A stretch of DNA of 64,000 nucleotides, taken from assembly GCA_018820395.1 (NCBI GenBank), contig JAHJOG010000259.1:18797-82796 (forward strand), in the 5' to 3' direction. Numbering within the stretch: the stretch's first letter is position 1; each line of letters begins with the position of its first letter. The stretch comes from Gammaproteobacteria bacterium. Its GTDB lineage: Bacteria; Pseudomonadota; Gammaproteobacteria; Burkholderiales; Burkholderiaceae_C. Of this stretch, positions 34,297 through 43,592 are shown piece by piece. The translations under genes and the position numbers were made by a program. The notes under the pieces are model-generated. The model was given only the letters and a program-made list of their open reading frames with translations, made no database searches and was not told where the DNA came from.

Positions 34297-35523
34297 TTGA
34301 AACCGCTCAAGAAATCGGCCAAGCTGGCCAACGTGCTCTACGACATCCGCGGCCCGATCATGGACGCCGCGAAGCAGATGGAAGACGAGGGCCAGAAGAT
34401 CATCAAGCTCAACATCGGCAACCTCGCCCTGTTCGGCTTCGATGCGCCCGAAGAAGTGCAGCAGGACATGATCCGGAATCTGCCGGCCTCCGCGGGCTAT
34501 TCCGACAGCAAGGGCATCTTCGCGGCGCGCAAGGCCGTCATGCACGAAACCCAGAAACAGGGCATCGCCGGCGTGACGCTCGACGACATCTACCTGGGCA
34601 ACGGAGCGAGCGAACTGATCGCCATGGCGACCAACGCACTGCTCAACGACGGCGACGAGCTGCTGCTGCCGGCGCCGGACTACCCGCTCTGGACGGCCGT
34701 GGCCAGCCTGTCGGGCGGCAAGCCGGTGCACTATCTGTGCGACGAGGCCAACGGCTGGATGCCCGACCTCGACGACATCCGCGCCAAGATCACGCCCCGA
34801 ACGCGCGGCATCGTCGTCATCAATCCGAACAACCCGACCGGCGCGCTGTATTCCGAAGCGCTGCTGCGCGATATCGTCTCGATCGCCCGCGAGCACGGAT
34901 TGGTGATCTTCGCGGACGAGGTGTACGACAAGGTTCTCTACGACGGCGTCAGCCACAAGGCGATCGCCAGCCTGTCGCGGGACGTGCTGACGTTGACCTT
35001 CAATTCGCTGTCCAAAAGCTATCGCTCATGCGGCTATCGCGCGGGCTGGATGGTGGTCTCGGGCGACAAGAAGCCGGCGAGCGACTACATCGAGGGCCTG
35101 AACATGCTCTCGAACATGCGTCTGTGCGCCAACGTGCCGGGCCAGTGGGCGATCCAGACAGCGCTGGGCGGCTATCAGAGCATCAACGATCTGGTAGGCG
35201 AGGGCGGCCGATTGCGCCACCAGCGAGACCTCGCCTACGAACTCATCACGGCCATTCCGGGCGTCACCTGCGTGAAGCCCGAGGCAGCGCTCTACATGTT
35301 CCCGAGGCTCGACCCGGAGATTTATCCCATCACCGACGACCGGCAGTTCTTCCTTGAATTACTGCGGGAAACCCGGGTCATGCTGGTTCAAGGCACAGGC
35401 TTCAACTGGCCGACGCCCGACCACTTCCGCATCGTCTTCCTGCCGCACGAGGACGACTTGCGCGAGGCCATCGGCCGCATCGCGAGCTTCCTCGAGCGCT
35501 GGCGAAACAGCCGGAGCTCCTGA
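34297..35523 (+). CDS. alaA: Alanine-type PLP aminotransferase
   Basis: A 408-residue class I aminotransferase resembling AlaA/AlaC, which makes alanine from pyruvate and glutamate. The PLP lysine is Lys240 in NSLSKSYRSCGYRAGW. Other motifs are NIGNLALFGFDAP, VINPNNPTGALYS and EVYDKVLYDG. Translation uses a TTG start behind GGAGGGAC. It precedes hom by 48 bp, so transcription may run into threonine biosynthesis. The exact amino-acid partner is inferred from family resemblance. Confidence 0.86.
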   Translation: MKPLKKSAKLANVLYDIRGPIMDAAKQMEDEGQKIIKLNIGNLALFGFDAPEEVQQDMIRNLPASAGYSDSKGIFAARKAVMHETQKQGIAGVTLDDIYLGNGASELIAMATNALLNDGDELLLPAPDYPLWTAVASLSGGKPVHYLCDEANGWMPDLDDIRAKITPRTRGIVVINPNNPTGALYSEALLRDIVSIAREHGLVIFADEVYDKVLYDGVSHKAIASLSRDVLTLTFNSLSKSYRSCGYRAGWMVVSGDKKPASDYIEGLNMLSNMRLCANVPGQWAIQTALGGYQSINDLVGEGGRLRHQRDLAYELITAIPGVTCVKPEAALYMFPRLDPEIYPITDDRQFFLELLRETRVMLVQGTGFNWPTPDHFRIVFLPHEDDLREAIGRIASFLERWRNSRSS

Positions 35524-35571
35524 GCTCGCACAGTGCGCGGCCCACCCAAGCCATTCAACCCAACGAATCGA

Positions 35572-36903
35572 ATGAAACCCATCCAAGTCGGCCTGCTCGG
35601 CATCGGCACCGTCGGCAGCGGCACCTTCAACGTGCTGCGGCGCAATCAGGAAGAAATCAAGCGACGCGCGGGTCGCGGCATCGAGATCACGATGGTCGCC
35701 GACCTCGATGTCGAACGCGCCCGCGCCGCGGTCGGCGAGGGTGTGCGCGTGGTCGACGACGCGCGTGCCGTCATTGCCAACCCGGACATCGACATCGTGG
35801 TCGAGTTGATCGGCGGCTACGGCATCGCCAGGCAGTTGGTGCTCGAGTCGATCGCGGCGGGCAAGCACGTGGTCACCGCCAACAAGGCTTTGCTTGCAGT
35901 GCATGGCACCGAGATCTTCGCCGCGGCGCACGCCAAGGGCGTCATGGTTGCCTTCGAGGCGGCCGTGGCGGGCGGCATTCCCATCATCAAGGCGCTGCGA
36001 GAGGGCCTGACGGCCAACAGCATCCAGTGGATTGCCGGGATCATCAACGGCACCACCAACTTCATTCTTTCTGAAATGCGCGACAAGGGCCTCGACTTCG
36101 CTGTCGTGCTGAAAGAGGCGCAGCGGCTGGGCTACGCCGAGGCCGATCCGACCTTCGACATCGAAGGCGTCGACGCCGCGCACAAGGCCACGCTGATGAG
36201 CGCCATTGCCTTCGGCATCGCCGTGCAGTTCGACAAGGCGCACGTCGAGGGCATCACCAAGCTCGCCGCGCAGGACATCCGGTATGCAGAGCAGCTCGGC
36301 TACCGGATCAAGCTGCTCGGAATCACCAAACGCACGCCCAAGGGGATCGAACTGCGGGTTCATCCGAGCCTCGTGCCCTCGAAGCGGCTCTTGGCCAATG
36401 TCGAGGGCGCGATGAACGCCGTGGTGGTCCACGGCGATGCCGTCGGCACCACGCTCTACTACGGCAAGGGTGCGGGCAGTGAACCGACGGCGAGTGCCGT
36501 CATCGCCGACCTGGTCGACATCACGCGCCTGCACACCGCCGATGCGGCGCACCGCGTGCCGCACCTGGCCTTCCACCCCGACGCCATGAGCGACCTGCAA
36601 GTGCTCCCGATGGCCGAAGTGGTGACCAGCTACTACCTGCGCCTTCGGGTCGCCGACGAGGCCGGCGTGCTCGCACAAGTCACCGGGCTCCTCGCTTCGG
36701 CCGGCATCAGCATCGACGCGGTGCTGCAGCGTGAAAGCGACGAGGTCGGCGCCGACGGCGCTGCCGCCGTCCCGCAGACCGATCTCATCATCCTGACGCA
36801 CGACACGCGCGAGGGCACCCTCGACGACGTGCTGGCCCAGCTGCAGGCCTTGTCCACCGTGCTCGCGCCGATCATCCGGATTCGCAAGGAAGAACTGGCC
36901 TGA
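35572..36903 (+). CDS. hom: Homoserine dehydrogenase
   Basis: Converts aspartate semialdehyde to homoserine with NAD(P)H in the threonine/methionine branch. The 443-residue protein shows an N-terminal Rossmann motif GLLGIGTVGSG and the catalytic domain (AGIINGTTNFILSEM, LGYAEADPTFDIEG). A C-terminal ACT regulatory domain (about 350-440, YYLRLRVADEAGVLAQVTGL) implies threonine feedback. The ATG at 35572 matches the family start. The stop overlaps the thrC start (TGATG). Confidence 0.97.
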   Translation: MKPIQVGLLGIGTVGSGTFNVLRRNQEEIKRRAGRGIEITMVADLDVERARAAVGEGVRVVDDARAVIANPDIDIVVELIGGYGIARQLVLESIAAGKHVVTANKALLAVHGTEIFAAAHAKGVMVAFEAAVAGGIPIIKALREGLTANSIQWIAGIINGTTNFILSEMRDKGLDFAVVLKEAQRLGYAEADPTFDIEGVDAAHKATLMSAIAFGIAVQFDKAHVEGITKLAAQDIRYAEQLGYRIKLLGITKRTPKGIELRVHPSLVPSKRLLANVEGAMNAVVVHGDAVGTTLYYGKGAGSEPTASAVIADLVDITRLHTADAAHRVPHLAFHPDAMSDLQVLPMAEVVTSYYLRLRVADEAGVLAQVTGLLASAGISIDAVLQRESDEVGADGAAAVPQTDLIILTHDTREGTLDDVLAQLQALSTVLAPIIRIRKEELA

Positions 36904-38318
36904 TGCGTTATCTCTCCACACGCGGCGACCCCGAACGCCGCCGCTTCTGCGAGATCCTGCTCGAAGGACTCGCGCCCGACGGTGGGCTCTATCTTCCCGA
37001 ACACTACCCGCAGGTCGATGCCGCAACCTTGTCCCGATGGCGCGGGCTGGCCTATGCCGACCTCGCCTTCGAGGTGCTGTCGCTCTACATCGACGATATT
37101 CCCGCGGCGGACTTGAAGGCGATCTGTGCTCGCACCTACACCGCAGAGATCTTCGGCACCGCCGAGATCGTTCCGCTGCGCGAACTCGAAGACGGCGTCT
37201 ACCTCGAAGCCTTGTCCAACGGCCCGACCCTGGCCTTCAAGGACATGGCGATGCAGATGCTGGGCAACCTGTTCGAGTACGAGCTCGCGCGGCGCGGCGA
37301 GGAGCTCAACATCCTCGGCGCCACGAGCGGCGACACGGGGAGCGCGGCCGAATACGCCATGCGCGGCAAGAAGGGCGTGCGCGTCTTCATGACGTCCCCC
37401 GACGGCCGGATGAGCGCGTTCCAGCAGGCGCAGATGTTCAGCCTGCAAGACCCGAACATCCACAACCTCGCGATCAACGGCGTGTTCGACGACTGCCAGG
37501 ACATCGTGAAGGCGGTGTCGGGCGACCTGGCCTTCAAACGCAAGTACCGCATCGGCACCGTCAACTCCATCAATTGGGCCCGGCTGCTCGCGCAGGTCGT
37601 CTACTACTTCGCCGGCTACTTCCAGGCCACGTCCAGCGAAGATCGGCAGGTGAGTTTCGCCGTGCCTTCGGGCAACTTCGGCAACGTGTGCGCGGGGCAC
37701 GTCGCGCGCATGATGGGCTTGCCGATCCGCCAGCTGGTCGTGGCCACCAACGAGAACGACGTGCTGGACGAGTTCTTTCGCACCGGCGTGTACCGCGTCC
37801 GTTCAGCGGCCGACACGCACGAAACCTCCAGCCCGTCCATGGACATTTCCAAGGCCAGCAACTTCGAGCGCTTCGTGTTCGACCTGCTCGGCCGCGACGC
37901 CGCGCGAACGCGAAGCCTGTTCGAAACCGAACTCGGGCGAGCCGGGCTTTTCGACCTCGGCCGCGATCCGGCGTTTGCCCACGCAGCCGAGAAGTTCGGC
38001 TTCGTCAGCAGCCGCAGCACGCATGCCGACCGGCTCGCCACCATCCGCGACACCGACGCACGCTACGCGACCCTCATCGATACGCACACCGCCGACGGCC
38101 TGAAGGCCGCGCGAGAGCACCTCGTGCCGGGTGTGCCGATGATCGTGCTGGAAACGGCGCTGCCCATCAAGTTTGCCGGCACCATCGTCGAGGCACTGGG
38201 TCGCGAGCCCGACCGGCCGGCCCGCTTCGAGGGCATCGAGGCACTGCCCAAACGGGTCGTCAAGCTGCCCGCGGAGGTCGACGCAATCAAGGCCTACATT
38301 GCGCAACACTGTGATTGA
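36903..38318 (+). CDS. thrC: Threonine synthase
   Basis: A 471-residue PLP enzyme that converts O-phosphohomoserine to threonine. The N-terminus MRYLSTRGDPERRRFCEILL is typical of the long proteobacterial ThrC class. The PLP lysine is Lys113 in TLAFKDMAMQ, and the phosphate-binding ATSGDTGSAAEYA follows. It overlaps hom by one base, so the pair is translationally coupled. Confidence 0.97.
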   Translation: MRYLSTRGDPERRRFCEILLEGLAPDGGLYLPEHYPQVDAATLSRWRGLAYADLAFEVLSLYIDDIPAADLKAICARTYTAEIFGTAEIVPLRELEDGVYLEALSNGPTLAFKDMAMQMLGNLFEYELARRGEELNILGATSGDTGSAAEYAMRGKKGVRVFMTSPDGRMSAFQQAQMFSLQDPNIHNLAINGVFDDCQDIVKAVSGDLAFKRKYRIGTVNSINWARLLAQVVYYFAGYFQATSSEDRQVSFAVPSGNFGNVCAGHVARMMGLPIRQLVVATNENDVLDEFFRTGVYRVRSAADTHETSSPSMDISKASNFERFVFDLLGRDAARTRSLFETELGRAGLFDLGRDPAFAHAAEKFGFVSSRSTHADRLATIRDTDARYATLIDTHTADGLKAAREHLVPGVPMIVLETALPIKFAGTIVEALGREPDRPARFEGIEALPKRVVKLPAEVDAIKAYIAQHCD

Positions 38319-38333
38319 AACGAAGGGCGCGCA

Positions 38334-38900
38334 ATGAAAGTCATCGGCTTCGCCGGCTATTCCGGATCCGGCAAGACGACGCTGGTGGAGCGCCTGATTC
38401 CTGTGCTGAAGCTTCAGGGCCAGCGCGTGTCTGTGGTCAAGCATGCGCATCACAAGTTCGACATCGACCACAAGGGCAAGGACACCTACCGGCACCGGGA
38501 GGCGGGCGCGTTCGAAGTCGTGGTGGCGTCCGACCGGCGGCTCGCGTTGATTCGGGAATTCGAGCAGGCGGCCGAGCTCAGCGTGCACCATCTGATCGCC
38601 GAGTTGTACGACGGCGTCGATTGGGTTCTGGTGGAAGGCTTCAAGCACAGCGACTTGCAGAAGATCGAAGTGTGGCGCGATGCAGTCGAAGTGTCGGCGC
38701 CCCGTCAGCCGCGCTACGCCGAAGACGATTTCATCGTCGCGCTCGCCACCGATGCGCCCGACAGGCTGCCGATGGCCACCAATCTGCCGGTGTTCGACTT
38801 GAACGACCCAGAGGCCATTGGCGCGTGGCTGATGCAGAACGCCGGGCGTTTCGAGTACGACGTCGAACTCTACGGTTTCGATGTGCAACCGCGCATTTAG
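38334..38900 (+). CDS. mobB: Molybdopterin-guanine dinucleotide biosynthesis protein B
   Basis: A 188-residue GTP-binding adaptor that supports MobA in forming the molybdopterin guanine dinucleotide cofactor. The P-loop GYSGSGKTTL is at 8-17, and VKHAHHKFDIDHKGKDTYRH, EGFKHSD and later segments match MobB. It starts 15 bp after thrC and begins the run of molybdenum-cofactor genes. The longer C-terminus (after residue 160) is usual for this group. Confidence 0.94.
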   Translation: MKVIGFAGYSGSGKTTLVERLIPVLKLQGQRVSVVKHAHHKFDIDHKGKDTYRHREAGAFEVVVASDRRLALIREFEQAAELSVHHLIAELYDGVDWVLVEGFKHSDLQKIEVWRDAVEVSAPRQPRYAEDDFIVALATDAPDRLPMATNLPVFDLNDPEAIGAWLMQNAGRFEYDVELYGFDVQPRI

Positions 38901-38975
38901 GATTCGGCGAGTGTCGTCTCCGGGCGCGCCGCATCGGCTTCATTGCGTTTGTTACGCAGGATTGGTCACGCACTT

Positions 38976-39563
38976 ATGAGCCGCAACGCATCCCGCTTCA
39001 CCGCCTTCATCGACAAGTTCACGCAGCTCGTCGACCAGTCGGTCGATGACGAGCCAGCCATCCTCGCCGCGGGCCGTCCGCTGTTGCAGGAACTGGTGTC
39101 GCACGACGACTGGTTGCCCGAATCTTGCGCGCAGCCCGACCCGCAGTACTACCGCCAGTATCTGCTGCACGCCGATCCGGAGGACCGCTATGCTGTGGTG
39201 AGCTTCGTCTGGGGGCCGGGACAGAAGACGCCGGTGCACGACCACACAGTCTGGGCACTGATCGGCATGCTGCGCGGTGCCGAGTGCAGCGAGCGCTTTG
39301 CGCTTTCCGCAGCAGGCATGCCGATGGTTGCGCAAGGCGTCGAGATGCTGCGGCCAGGCGACGTCGACGCCGTGTCGCCGCGCCTGGGCGACATCCACCG
39401 TGTGTCCAACGGCCACGACGACCGCGTCTCCATCAGCGTGCACGTCTACGGCGGGAACATCGGCCGCATCGCTCGCCATGTCTTCGATCCGCAAACCGGC
39501 GCGGCCAAAACCTTCGTCTCGGGCTACTCGAACGAGACTGGCCACGCCTCCGGCGCAAGCTGA
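38976..39563 (+). CDS. Cysteine dioxygenase-family thiol dioxygenase
   Basis: A 195-residue cupin-fold, iron-dependent thiol dioxygenase. The metal ligands are His88 and His90 in TPVHDHTVW and His141 in GDIHRVSN. Gln61, in YRQYLL, stands 27 residues before the first His, as the active-site Gln does in the 3-mercaptopropionate dioxygenases I recall; Arg60 is adjacent, so cysteine dioxygenase is not excluded. It oxidises a thiol to its sulfinic acid. It lies between mobB and moeA. The ATG at 38976 is preferred over an upstream in-frame start. Confidence 0.84.
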   Translation: MSRNASRFTAFIDKFTQLVDQSVDDEPAILAAGRPLLQELVSHDDWLPESCAQPDPQYYRQYLLHADPEDRYAVVSFVWGPGQKTPVHDHTVWALIGMLRGAECSERFALSAAGMPMVAQGVEMLRPGDVDAVSPRLGDIHRVSNGHDDRVSISVHVYGGNIGRIARHVFDPQTGAAKTFVSGYSNETGHASGAS

Positions 39564-39676
39564 GCGCCTTCGACACGAACGCAGGCAGGGACTTGTATAG
39601 TCCCCACGAACGATCCGCTTTCGAGCGACAACAATACGTTTCCAGTCGATCCCCGAAACGTGATGGGCCTGTCCAG

Positions 39677-40918
39677 ATGAACGCTTCCCGACCGCCGCTG
39701 ATGCCGCTCGACGACGCACTCGCGCGCCTGATTGCCGCTGCGCAGCCGGCTCTTTCCACCGAATGGGTGTCCACCTTCGACGCGGACGGGCGCGTGCTCT
39801 CCCGCGATGTCGTGTCGGGGCTCACCGTGCCGCCGCGCGACAACAGCTCGATGGACGGCTATGCGGTGCGCGCCGCAGACTGCCGCGAGCCCGGCGCCAT
39901 GCTCCAGGTCGCGCAGCGCATTCCCGCCGGCTCGGTCGGTACGCCGCTCGCCCAAGGCACGGCGGCGCGCATCTTCACCGGCGCGCAGATTCCCGACGGC
40001 GCCGACGCGGTCGTCATGCAGGAAGACACGGCTGCGCTTCCCGATGCCGAAGGTCTCGGCCGCGTGCGCATCGAGATCGTTCCGCCCGCAGGCCAGTGGA
40101 TCCGGCGCGCCGGGGAAGACGTGGCCGCGGGCGACGTCGTGCTTCGCCGCGGCGATCGGCTCACGCCTGCCGGCCTCGGGCTGGCGGCCAGCGTCGGGCT
40201 CGATCGGCTGGAGGTGTCCCGGCGTCCGCGCGTGGCGCTGCTGTCGACCGGTGACGAGCTGGTCATGCCTGGCGAGGTGGCGCCCGAGGCGATGAAGCCG
40301 GGCTCGATCTACAACTCCAACCGCTTCTTCATGCGCGCCTTGCTGCATCGCCTGGGTTGCGAGGTGGACGACCTCGGCATCGTTCCCGACCGGCGCGACG
40401 CCACCATCGATGCGCTGCGTGGCGCTGCCTCGCGCTCGGACCTGATCATCACCACCGGCGGCGTCTCGGTCGGCGAAGAAGACCACATCAAGGCCGCCGT
40501 CCTCGCGCTCGGGCAGCTCGATCTGTGGTCGCTGTCCATGAAGCCGGGCAAGCCCTTCGCCTACGGACGCATCGGCGACGCCCACGTCACCGGGCTGCCC
40601 GGCAACCCGGTGTCGAGCTTTCTCACCTTCTTGTTGCTGGTGCGGCCTTTCGTGCTCACGCTGCAGGGCGCCAACCGCGTGAACGTCGAACCGATCGCGA
40701 TGCGCGCCGATTTCGACTGGCCGCGCGCCGACCGTCGCCGCGAGTTTCTCCGTGCGCGGCGCAATGCCAACGGCGGCCTCGACGCCTTCGCCAACCAGAG
40801 TTCCGGCGTGCTGACCTCCATGGTCTGGGGCGACGGCGTGATCGACACGCCCGCGGGCGAGCCCTTCAAGGCGGGCGACATGGTCCGCTTCATTCCCTTC
40901 GCCTCTTTGCTCGGCTGA
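39677..40918 (+). CDS. moeA: Molybdopterin molybdenumtransferase
   Basis: A 413-residue enzyme that inserts molybdate into adenylylated molybdopterin. The motif PPRDNSSMDGYAVRAADC is classic MoeA domain 1/3. RIFTGAQIPDGADAVVMQED, LSTGDELVMPG, TTGGVSVGEEDH and MKPGKPFAYG with GLPGNPVSSF follow in order. The start is the ATG at 39677, giving a standard length. It is followed by moaD after 7 bp. Confidence 0.96.
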   Translation: MNASRPPLMPLDDALARLIAAAQPALSTEWVSTFDADGRVLSRDVVSGLTVPPRDNSSMDGYAVRAADCREPGAMLQVAQRIPAGSVGTPLAQGTAARIFTGAQIPDGADAVVMQEDTAALPDAEGLGRVRIEIVPPAGQWIRRAGEDVAAGDVVLRRGDRLTPAGLGLAASVGLDRLEVSRRPRVALLSTGDELVMPGEVAPEAMKPGSIYNSNRFFMRALLHRLGCEVDDLGIVPDRRDATIDALRGAASRSDLIITTGGVSVGEEDHIKAAVLALGQLDLWSLSMKPGKPFAYGRIGDAHVTGLPGNPVSSFLTFLLLVRPFVLTLQGANRVNVEPIAMRADFDWPRADRRREFLRARRNANGGLDAFANQSSGVLTSMVWGDGVIDTPAGEPFKAGDMVRFIPFASLLG

Positions 40919-40925
40919 GATTGCC

Positions 40926-41177
40926 ATGAAGATCAGCGTTCGCTATTTCGCTTCGGTGCGCGAGGCGCTCGGCACCGGCTCCGAGTCGGTCGACACCGAT
41001 GCTTCGAACTTGGGTGCGCTGCGCGACGAACTCATCGCACGCGGCGAGCCCTACGCCAGCGCACTGGCGCGCGGCAAGGCGGTGCGCATGGCGCTCGACC
41101 AGGTCATGAGCGCCGAACGCGCGGCGCTTTGCGAAGGCCATGAAGTCGCCTTCTTTCCACCGGTCACCGGGGGATGA
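40926..41177 (+). CDS. moaD: Molybdopterin synthase small subunit
   Basis: An 83-residue ubiquitin-fold sulfur carrier. It ends in the obligatory Gly-Gly (FFPPVTGG), which is activated as a thiocarboxylate to donate sulfur to precursor Z. The N-terminus is MKISVRYFASVREALG. The stop overlaps the moaE start by ATGA, which helps keep the two subunits at equal level. Confidence 0.96.
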   Translation: MKISVRYFASVREALGTGSESVDTDASNLGALRDELIARGEPYASALARGKAVRMALDQVMSAERAALCEGHEVAFFPPVTGG

Positions 41178-41662
41178 GCATGCCGGCCGCTCGCGTCGTC
41201 ATCCAGGCCGCGGACTTCGACGTCGCTCGCGAAATCGCGACGCTGCGTGCGGGCGATTTGCGCGTTGGCGCGGTCTGCAGTTTCATTGGCACGGTGCGCG
41301 ATATCAACGAGGGCAGTGCGGTCGCTTCGATGGAGCTCGAGCACTACCCGGGCATGACCGAAAAGTCGATCGAGGCCATGATCGACGAAGCAGCCCGGCG
41401 CTTCGACATTCTCGGCGCGCGCGTCGTCCACCGCGTCGGCCTGTTGCAGCCTGCGGACCAGATCATGATGGTGGCGGTGATTTCCGCGCACCGGGGCCAG
41501 AGCTTCCAGGCGTGCGAGTTCCTGATGGACTATCTCAAGACTCAGGCCCCGTTCTGGAAAAAGGAACAGACCTCTGAGGGCGCGCGCTGGGTCGACGCGC
41601 GTGCGCACGACGACGCGGCACTCCAGCGCTGGGGCATCGACGTGTCGAACGCGGGGCCGTGA
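41174..41662 (+). CDS. moaE: Molybdopterin synthase large subunit
   Basis: A 162-residue catalytic subunit that forms the dithiolene of molybdopterin with MoaD. Motifs GAVCSFIGTVRDINEG, LEHYPGMTEKSIEAM, VHRVGLLQPADQIMMVAVIS and the active-site lysines in FWKKEQT are present. It is the last Moco gene of the run and is convergent with the LysR gene 18 bp away. Confidence 0.96.
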   Translation: MSMPAARVVIQAADFDVAREIATLRAGDLRVGAVCSFIGTVRDINEGSAVASMELEHYPGMTEKSIEAMIDEAARRFDILGARVVHRVGLLQPADQIMMVAVISAHRGQSFQACEFLMDYLKTQAPFWKKEQTSEGARWVDARAHDDAALQRWGIDVSNAGP

Positions 41663-41680
41663 CCCCGCAGACCCGCAGCA

Positions 41681-42568
41681 TCAGCTCTGCCGGTTCGCGC
41701 ACGACACGAAAGCCTGCAACGCCGGATTGGCGTTCGAAGGCTTGAACGCCAGCCCGAGCGAATAGACCACCGGCGCCTGCCGCCTGCGGACTTGCAGATA
41801 GACCACGTGCTCCGTCCGCACCGCCTGCATGGCCTGCGGCACCAAGGCGATGCCCATCCCGGCACCGACCATCGCGAGGATGGTCTGCATCTGCGAAGCC
41901 ACCTGCACGAAGTTCGGAACGAACCCGCAGTCCTGGCAGGCCGCCATCAACACGCTTTCGAACCCCGGGCCTTCCTTGAAGGGAAAGCCCACGAAGGGCT
42001 CCGCGGCGAGGGCGCTCAACTGAACGCGCTTCTGCCGCGCCAGCGGATGCGTGTGCGGCACGGCCAACAGCAGCTCCTGGTCGCACAGCTTCTCGACCCG
42101 GAAGTCGCGCGCGTCGTGCAGGGGCGGCACGACGATGCCGATGTCGGTGGCGCCGCTCAGGAGCGACGCCATCTGCTGCGAGGTGGTGTCGCCCGTCAAC
42201 ACCAGCTTGACGTCCGGATAGTCTTCGCGAAAGGTGCGCAGCAGTCGCGGAACGATGTCGAGCGCGGCACTGGGCACGAAAGACAGCCGCAGCGTGCCCA
42301 GCTTTCCTGCCGCGGCGCGTTGGGCGATCTCGATGGAGAGCTGCGCGTGCATGAGGGTGCGGCGCGCCTCGCGCAAGAAAGCCTCGCCGGCCACCGTCAG
42401 CCGCACATGGTGGCGGGTGCGGTCGAGCAGGGCCACGCCCACTGTCGCTTCCAGCCGCTGCACCGCGACGCTGAGCGGGGGCTGCGACACATGCAGGCGC
42501 TCCGCCGCACGCCGGAAGCTGCGCTCTTCCGCGACGGCGACGAACTGCCGGAGCTGGCGAAGGTCCAT
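41681..42568 (-). CDS. LysR family transcriptional regulator
   Basis: A 295-residue regulator with an N-terminal winged HTH (MDLRQLRQFVAVAEERSFRR, then SQPPLSVAVQRLE) and a C-terminal periplasmic-binding-like effector domain (about 90-290). It is divergent from the diiron-protein gene with a 94-bp shared promoter region, the usual LysR arrangement, so it probably controls that gene and the two after it. Its inducer is unknown. Confidence 0.93.
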   Translation of the reverse strand: MDLRQLRQFVAVAEERSFRRAAERLHVSQPPLSVAVQRLEATVGVALLDRTRHHVRLTVAGEAFLREARRTLMHAQLSIEIAQRAAAGKLGTLRLSFVPSAALDIVPRLLRTFREDYPDVKLVLTGDTTSQQMASLLSGATDIGIVVPPLHDARDFRVEKLCDQELLLAVPHTHPLARQKRVQLSALAAEPFVGFPFKEGPGFESVLMAACQDCGFVPNFVQVASQMQTILAMVGAGMGIALVPQAMQAVRTEHVVYLQVRRRQAPVVYSLGLAFKPSNANPALQAFVSCANRQS

Positions 42569-42662
42569 CGAACAATTCTAGGTGCGGTGATCGGCCGCAG
42601 CTATCACCAGCCCCCGAAAACGGTATTGGACGACCCTGACCCGCTGACGGAGCATCCGGCCC

Positions 42663-43574
42663 ATGCAGCCCTCACTCCTCGAAGAACTCACCCCCGTCCC
42701 CAACCCCTACCCCATCCGTTCGGAGACCGAATATCCGGAGGTCGCCCATCTCTGCCGCCAGGCGCGCGAACTGGCCTGGAGCCCGGCGGACATCGACTTC
42801 TCGGATCTGCGCGATGCCGATCTGCCGCCCGAGGTGCGCGAGGCCGGCGCCGAGTGGTGGAGCCTGCGCGCCTGGATGGAACACGGCGCGATTCCGTACG
42901 GCACCGAGCGCTTGCGCGAAGCCGTGTTCGCGCACCAGCCGATGGAGATCAAGCAGCACATCGTGAACTTCATCGCGGAAGAGTTGCGCCACCACGAGGC
43001 GTCGGTGATGGTCGCGCAGGGGCTCGGTGCCTACCAGGACGAGCCGCGCGCGGATTATTTCAAGGCGGTGATCCCGCGCTTTCACGACGAGCGCGACGAA
43101 AAGCAGATGTCCTTCTTTGCAGGGCTGGCGGTGAACACGCTGTTCGAGCAGTTGTCCGGCGAACTGCTTCAGGCGCGCTACGAGAACGCGCGATTCAGTT
43201 CGATCCGCAAGGCCTGCCAGCTGATCCTGCGCGACGAGGCCCGGCACATCCAGTTCGGCCGCATCATCATGCGCCGCTTCTTCTCGGAGCTTTCGTCGGA
43301 CGACCGGCGCATGCTGGGCGACAAGGTGGCCAAGAAGTTGCGTGGCAGTCTGCTCAACGGCGTCTATGCGGTGGTCAATCTGCCCGACGAGGAGCGCGAG
43401 CGCGCCGGACGCAATCGAACCCTCGCGGCCGAGCACGGCCTGGGTGCCACCCACCCCGACGAAGAGATCGCGATCATTCGCCGCGCGCTCGAGCAGATCC
43501 GGGCCGACGTTGCGCCTTACGACGTCGAGATCCCGGAAGTGCCGGAAGTCGACCGCGCGGCCACGGCGCACTGA
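42663..43574 (+). CDS. Ferritin-like diiron protein, possible oxygenase
   Basis: A 303-residue four-helix protein with a carboxylate-bridged diiron pattern: Glu73 in WMEHG, Glu107-x-x-His110 in AEELRHHE, Glu162 or Glu167 in FEQLSGE, and Glu192-x-x-His195 in RDEARHIQF. It resembles ribonucleotide-reductase-small-subunit-like and AurF-type N-oxygenases, but no tyrosyl-radical or RNR partner is nearby. A role in oxidising an organic substrate is inferred. It is divergent from a LysR regulator and followed by a Bug-type binding protein and an esterase, suggesting an uncharacterised catabolic set. Confidence 0.72.
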   Translation: MQPSLLEELTPVPNPYPIRSETEYPEVAHLCRQARELAWSPADIDFSDLRDADLPPEVREAGAEWWSLRAWMEHGAIPYGTERLREAVFAHQPMEIKQHIVNFIAEELRHHEASVMVAQGLGAYQDEPRADYFKAVIPRFHDERDEKQMSFFAGLAVNTLFEQLSGELLQARYENARFSSIRKACQLILRDEARHIQFGRIIMRRFFSELSSDDRRMLGDKVAKKLRGSLLNGVYAVVNLPDEERERAGRNRTLAAEHGLGATHPDEEIAIIRRALEQIRADVAPYDVEIPEVPEVDRAATAH

Positions 43575-43592
43575 TTTCGCAAGGAGCACGCG

